From JBEGHD01 sp049334165 (lineage in GTDB: Bacteria; Bacteroidota; Bacteroidia; Flavobacteriales_D; Sanyastnellaceae), in assembly GCA_049334165.1 (NCBI GenBank), contig JBEGHD010000003.1: 64,000 nucleotides of DNA; one strand, written 5' to 3'. The translations under genes were made by a program, and so were the position numbers. Of this stretch, positions 60,096-64,000 are shown one piece after another; within the stretch, counting starts at the first letter, position 1, and every line of letters begins with the position of its first letter. The notes under the pieces are model-generated. The model did not search any database. It saw nothing but the letters and a program-made list of their open reading frames with translations, and was not told where the DNA came from.

Positions 60096-62252
60096 ATGAA
60101 ATACTTGCTACTAGCCACAATGCTTTTTTCGGGAAGTTTACTTTTTGCTCAATGTGAAAACCCAATTGTCAGTGACTGGTTCTCTACTGATGAAAACTCA
60201 TTCACTGTAGTTTTCGAAGCTCCGACAGGTGCAAGTAGTTACACTCTATCAGTGTTTCAGGAATATGACGACAGCGCACTGAGTGTTCCTGAATTAGTGC
60301 ATTCTCAAGATGGAAGCGCCTCAGAGGGAATAAACACGATTAATGTTTCTTTCTCTAATGAAGAGCACCAGTACTATGCTGCTGAGTTGACAATTGCCTG
60401 TCCCGGTGGAGACTCTGAAATAACTCACTTTTATTTGTCTCGGCACTCTATGTTAAACGATCCAGCGTTTAGTTGCTCCGAGGAGTTGTTTTATATGCCT
60501 TCCATTTATTTGGCCGATGGAGCAGGATTCATGTACGAAGCTAACATCCCGGTGAGTCCCGGTGACATTCCTCAGGAAGTTGGTGACTTATCTGTTTTTG
60601 TTGATATCGGCCATACTTACCTGGGAGATCTAAGCATTCAATTGATCAGTCCCCAGGGAACGGCAATAGATTTGATGGCTTACCCAAGTGGCCTGGGAGG
60701 AACAATGGGGCTCAGTGTTCTTTTCCAGGATGGAGCTCCAGAAATTGAATCGGGTATTTATAATGGAGCCGGTCCATCAGGAATCTTTGCACCCACCGAT
60801 TCGCTCTCCACATTTGCCGGAGAATCTATGGCAGGAGTCTGGAAGATTCGAGTCACAGACAATTTGGCGTTTGATAACGGATTTATTTATGGCATCTGTC
60901 TTTCACTAAGTGGAACACCATGTGAAGCTTCACTAGCCGGTACAGCATTTCTGGATGAAAACGGCAACTCCACCTTTGACACCGAAGAGCTTCCTATGCA
61001 ATACGCGGTGATTTCAAATTCCCTTGAAGGAGAAGCATTTTCTACAAACTCCTCTGGTTCATATTTGGATTGTACCATTCCAGGCTCGGGCGAACTCACT
61101 TTAGAAAATGTACCAAATTATCATACCGCAGAGCCTGTTTTATTTGATGTCGCTCAGGACGAAATGCTCATGGAACTCGATTTCCCAGTAACACCTGTAC
61201 CGGGGATTGAAGACCTCTCGATCGATATCTTCCCTCTGGAGCCAGACCGGCCGGGCTTTGACAACACCTACCGCGTTTATTTCTTCAATGAAGGGACCGA
61301 ATGTCTGAACAATGTTCATCTCGGTGTTAAAATGGACGATGCTACTGAAGTAACAGGGTCGAGCCTGGGAACTGTTATCGCTGAGAATGATTCTGTGAGT
61401 GTGGATCTTGGAACACTTTGTATCTACGAAGAAGGCTATTTCGATATTGAAATCGTGGTAGATGATACGGTTTCGATCGGATCGGTGCTTACTTCAAGTG
61501 CGAGCATTTCACCTCTGCTTAATGATGAAACACCTGAAAACAACTCGATAACTCACGAGAGCACTGTAGTTGGTGCCTTTGACCCCAATGACAAGCAGGT
61601 GAGTCATGAAGTAGTTGGAAGCGATTTTGTGAATGCAGAATCGCCTCTTAAATACATGGTCCGATTCCAAAACACTGGAAATTACTACGCTGAAAACGTG
61701 GTGATCATAGACACTATAGATACACATCTCGATTTGTCAACTTTTGACCTACAAACCTCCTCCCACCCAGTGGAAGTAAGTCGAGAAGGCCGGGTCTTGT
61801 TTTTCGAGTTTAATGAAATTTACTTGCCGGATAGCACGTCAGACCTGGAAGGAAGTCAGGGTTTTGTAAGGTTCGAGTTGGAAACGGTTTCTGACTTTAG
61901 TCAGGGCGAACAAATTGACAACAAGGCATACATCTACTTCGATTTCAACGCTCCAATTATTACAAATACAGCAACAACCATTTTTGACGAAGCTATCGGG
62001 TTGAAGGAAAAGCAGTTAGAAGCTGCTATCTATCCAAATCCAACTCAAAATTTTATTGTAATTGATTGGCCGACTACCACTTCAGTGAAATTTATAGAAG
62101 TCTTTGACTTAACTGGTAAGAGAGTTTTGCTCAGAAGTGGACTTAAAGGTGAGCAATCCAAAATTGATCTCTCTGGATTGGAAAAGGGAGTTTACACTGT
62201 GAAATTCAATCCATCGTCAAACCTCAAATCGAAGTTGATCGTGAAGATGTAG
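60096..62252 (+). CDS. Large secreted protein: P-proprotein domain, DUF7619-like domain and T9SS sorting domain
   Basis: A 718-residue surface protein. After a signal peptide (LLLATMLFSGSLLFAQ) there is a fibronectin-like domain (about 20-115). Residues about 140-275 form a proprotein-convertase P domain (DLSVFVDIGHTYLGDLSIQLISPQG, then SMAGVWKIRVTDNLAFDNGFI). An SdrD-like segment follows (GTAFLDENGNSTFD), then FDPNDKQVSHEVVG and LKYMVRFQNTGNYYAENVVI, the DUF7619 repeat common in Bacteroidota surface proteins. The last 80 residues (AIYPNPTQNFIVIDWP and GVYTVKFNPSSNLKSKLIVKM) are a T9SS type A sorting domain. Function is probably adhesion or binding; no catalytic motif seen. Confidence 0.9.
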   Translation: MKYLLLATMLFSGSLLFAQCENPIVSDWFSTDENSFTVVFEAPTGASSYTLSVFQEYDDSALSVPELVHSQDGSASEGINTINVSFSNEEHQYYAAELTIACPGGDSEITHFYLSRHSMLNDPAFSCSEELFYMPSIYLADGAGFMYEANIPVSPGDIPQEVGDLSVFVDIGHTYLGDLSIQLISPQGTAIDLMAYPSGLGGTMGLSVLFQDGAPEIESGIYNGAGPSGIFAPTDSLSTFAGESMAGVWKIRVTDNLAFDNGFIYGICLSLSGTPCEASLAGTAFLDENGNSTFDTEELPMQYAVISNSLEGEAFSTNSSGSYLDCTIPGSGELTLENVPNYHTAEPVLFDVAQDEMLMELDFPVTPVPGIEDLSIDIFPLEPDRPGFDNTYRVYFFNEGTECLNNVHLGVKMDDATEVTGSSLGTVIAENDSVSVDLGTLCIYEEGYFDIEIVVDDTVSIGSVLTSSASISPLLNDETPENNSITHESTVVGAFDPNDKQVSHEVVGSDFVNAESPLKYMVRFQNTGNYYAENVVIIDTIDTHLDLSTFDLQTSSHPVEVSREGRVLFFEFNEIYLPDSTSDLEGSQGFVRFELETVSDFSQGEQIDNKAYIYFDFNAPIITNTATTIFDEAIGLKEKQLEAAIYPNPTQNFIVIDWPTTTSVKFIEVFDLTGKRVLLRSGLKGEQSKIDLSGLEKGVYTVKFNPSSNLKSKLIVKM

Positions 62253-62288
62253 GCACTATCCCTAAAATCGAAAGAATTGGAAGGGCTG

Positions 62289-63353
62289 TCATCTGGCAGC
62301 TCTTTTTCTTTGGCGTAAACGAATAACCAGGATCAACATCATTGATGCGAGCATCAATAATAGGGCGATGCCATTTATCAACACAAGGATTTTTCGAGAG
62401 GAGGGCTCGGCCAGGAATGTCACCATGACTCTCCCTGCAAGTGTGAGCTGAAAAAGCCACCAAAAAACCCACAGCACCGGATGAAACAACTTGACCCTGA
62501 GTTTAAGCACAGCAGGTAGAATTGAAGGTGCATGCGCCCAAATCATGCTAAATGCAAATCCCAGAAAAAAGGTGTGTAAATAAAGGTCGTAGAAAAATGA
62601 ATGACCAGATTTGAACATGAGGATAATACAATGAACAACGAGCCAGCCGTAAGCCACCATCATCGACAAGCCAGTATACCTAAAGATCCCCGGTTTTCTA
62701 ACACTCTTTCTTGCGATGTCGTGTCTGAGAAACCACACAGTCAACAACAATATTGCGAAAGCATTGACAGATCTGCCGATGCTGTGAAATGGCAGTAAAA
62801 ATGAGATTAACAACAGACAACTAAGAAACCAGAAGATTGCTTTGGCAGTCTTAGGAACAGGCACGAACCGACTCAACTCGAGTCGCTCACCAAAAATTGT
62901 AAAGAGTATGAAACCTATCCACCAACCAACAGAAGCAGGCACAAAATCGGTTTGTAATAACTTAAGATTGCCGATCAGCCAGAACAAGGCTCCAGCGAGT
63001 AGAAAATACCAGTAACTCTCACTACGCACGAGCGTTCGCTCGATACACAGAATCAATAGTCCCGCAGAAGTAAAAGTGATCAGGAGGTGCGCTGTAAGGT
63101 CAAAGTCCATCAGGAAAAATAGAATCGAAATGCCGGCCATCGCAGGAAAAGCGAGCCACCAGCGCGACTTCATTGTAGAAGCTCGTTCCAAACTGATGAG
63201 TCCTCCGAGAAAACCACCGGTCATGATAACTCCGTGATGAGAGGCTCCTTCTTCCAAATCAATCCCCCACCCCATCCTGATCCAACCTCCAAAAATGCCC
63301 ACCAACAAGGACATTACAAAAAACGGTAGGACGAGGCGGGGATTGAATTTCAT
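62289..63353 (-). CDS. NnrS-like multi-pass membrane protein
   Basis: A 354-residue protein with about 10-12 hydrophobic segments. HHGVIMTGGFLGGLISLERA near residue 40 and HTFFLGFAFSMIWAHAPSILPAVL near residue 265 resemble the histidine-containing helices of the NnrS family, heme-copper membrane proteins connected with nitric oxide tolerance and denitrification. Similarity is by pattern only. ATG 63353 fits the first helix; the longer frame upstream overlaps the neighbouring gene. It lies four bases after a NosY-like permease gene, so the two share an operon, which fits a nitrogen-oxide context. Confidence 0.7.
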   Translation of the reverse strand: MKFNPRLVLPFFVMSLLVGIFGGWIRMGWGIDLEEGASHHGVIMTGGFLGGLISLERASTMKSRWWLAFPAMAGISILFFLMDFDLTAHLLITFTSAGLLILCIERTLVRSESYWYFLLAGALFWLIGNLKLLQTDFVPASVGWWIGFILFTIFGERLELSRFVPVPKTAKAIFWFLSCLLLISFLLPFHSIGRSVNAFAILLLTVWFLRHDIARKSVRKPGIFRYTGLSMMVAYGWLVVHCIILMFKSGHSFFYDLYLHTFFLGFAFSMIWAHAPSILPAVLKLRVKLFHPVLWVFWWLFQLTLAGRVMVTFLAEPSSRKILVLINGIALLLMLASMMLILVIRLRQRKRAAR

Positions 63354-63357
63354 TTCG

Positions 63358-64000
63358 TCACAAATCTTTCCGGATAAACTTGCGTCTCGCCAAAGCAAAA
63401 GGAATAGCTACCCAGCTCAGCATGACGACACCAGAGATATAAACTCCGAGGTTACTGCCAAAAAAGTTTTGAAAAACAGCCCCGGAAAGGCCGAGCATAG
63501 CAGAAGCCTCAGTTTTCATTATCACCACAATTCGGGCAACATCTACTGGATTGAAAAAAGAGAGAACCAGGACTGTCTTTTCTATTGGAAACTCAGCTAA
63601 CTGGTACATAAAGAGCAACAAAAGGCCATCATAAATGAAAGTGAAAAAGGCCCAAACTACCAGCGCCACTCCCATTCCCCGTGCCTTGTCGTGAAGGTGA
63701 GTACTTACCCACAACGCAATTGCTGTGAACACAAAACTCAAAAACAAACCAGTGCTGAGTAAAAAAAGGCTCTCAGCAGCAGGGTAAAAGATTAACAATG
63801 GTAAACCTATTCCAATCAGATAGGCCAGGGCAAATGCCAGAGCCAAACCCAAAAACAGTCCCCTGAATATTCTCTTTCGATGGATGGGCTGCGAAAGCAG
63901 CATTAAAATAAACTCTTGTGAGTTGTAGTAGTAAATTGTCGCAAACACGATGTTCATGAGAGGTAAAACAATGAGCGTCACTTGTAGCAAGGTGAGGATT
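63358..64000 (-). CDS. ABC-2 type permease, NosY-like (5' end cut by window edge)
   Basis: The frame has no start inside the window: reading back from 63990 the codons continue ILTLLQVTL to the edge, so the gene is partial; 214 residues are visible. Five hydrophobic segments alternate with short loops (LIVLPLMNIVFATIYYY, LGLALAFALAYLIGIGLPLLIF, LLSTGLFLSFVFTAIALWV, MGVALVVWAFFTFIYDGLLLLF and VYISGVVMLSWVAIPFALA). FILMLLSQPIHRKRIFRG and FFNPVDVARIVVIM match the NosY permease of the NosDFY transporter that matures the copper centre of nitrous-oxide reductase. nosZ, nosD and nosF would be expected to the right of the window. Confidence 0.7.
   Translation of the reverse strand, partial: ILTLLQVTLIVLPLMNIVFATIYYYNSQEFILMLLSQPIHRKRIFRGLFLGLALAFALAYLIGIGLPLLIFYPAAESLFLLSTGLFLSFVFTAIALWVSTHLHDKARGMGVALVVWAFFTFIYDGLLLLFMYQLAEFPIEKTVLVLSFFNPVDVARIVVIMKTEASAMLGLSGAVFQNFFGSNLGVYISGVVMLSWVAIPFALARRKFIRKDL

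Overview
The window is a 64 kb chromosomal segment of a Bacteroidota bacterium, most likely a marine-type Flavobacteriales or Cryomorphaceae/Owenweeksia-like lineage (the family-level placement is inference). The evidence is a type IX secretion system (T9SS) protein (PorQ) and two proteins with T9SS C-terminal sorting domains, promoter boxes of the Bacteroidota form TAnnTTTG, bacillithiol genes (bshA, ytxJ), menaquinone synthesis (menB), a fused two-subunit E1 dehydrogenase, a CCC-motif DUF4190 protein and a MutS2 without Smr domain. No rRNA, tRNA, transposase or integrase gene was recognised.

Layout. 1-11.3 kb: the end of a CarH-like MerR regulator, a GlmU-family protein, Lon protease, PorQ, cytidylate kinase, a GH3/beta-lactamase fusion and bshA. 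11.3-24.4 kb: aroQ, a large secreted TPR/coiled-coil protein, two FAD enzymes, a TSP3/SPOR outer-membrane protein, the E1 alpha/beta fusion, several small membrane proteins and ytxJ. 24.4-31.6 kb: a degenerate intergenic repeat, a pRiA4b-like protein, miaA-mutS2, and proC-proB-proA. 31.6-38.1 kb: DUF2490, SulP, SLC13, DUF202 and CHAD genes. 38.2-45.7 kb: a complete type II-C CRISPR-Cas locus (tracrRNA, cas9, cas1, cas2, 32 repeats and 31 spacers). 45.7-49.4 kb: tryptophan 2,3-dioxygenase, a membrane protein, truncated hemoglobin, an Rrf2 regulator, CsbD and menB. 49.5-55.6 kb: a MarR-RND-TolC efflux operon. 55.7-64 kb: secreted proteins, an M13 peptidase, a NnrS-like membrane protein and the end of a NosY-like ABC permease.

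The most interesting part is the CRISPR locus. Its tracrRNA can be read directly: it lies on the minus strand just upstream of cas9, with a 16-nt anti-repeat (14 pairs, including one wobble, around a 2x2 internal loop), an ACAATAAGGC..GCC core like that of Neisseria tracrRNA, and a strong terminator. This fixes crRNA transcription to the minus strand, opposite to the cas genes. Read on that strand, every repeat contains a Bacteroidota-type promoter (TTG-N19-GATCTTTG) placed so that transcription would begin at the first base of the adjoining spacer. The one clearly degenerate repeat (the last) has lost bases only in its tracrRNA-pairing half and keeps both promoter boxes. A perfect TATATTTG box likewise places the tracrRNA start at the first base of the anti-repeat. 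The whole locus lies between 32-bp direct repeats (first 20 bp identical) that come from the 3' end of the tryptophan 2,3-dioxygenase gene, which suggests insertion as an island at that gene's end.

Other gene sets that fit together: bshA and ytxJ (bacillithiol), the proline operon in the order C-B-A, the tripartite efflux pump behind its MarR regulator, and a nitric-oxide/nitrogen-oxide theme (Rrf2 with three cysteines, truncated hemoglobin with a palindrome over its promoter, NnrS-like and NosY-like proteins). All functions are read from sequence and family knowledge; none was tested by database search.
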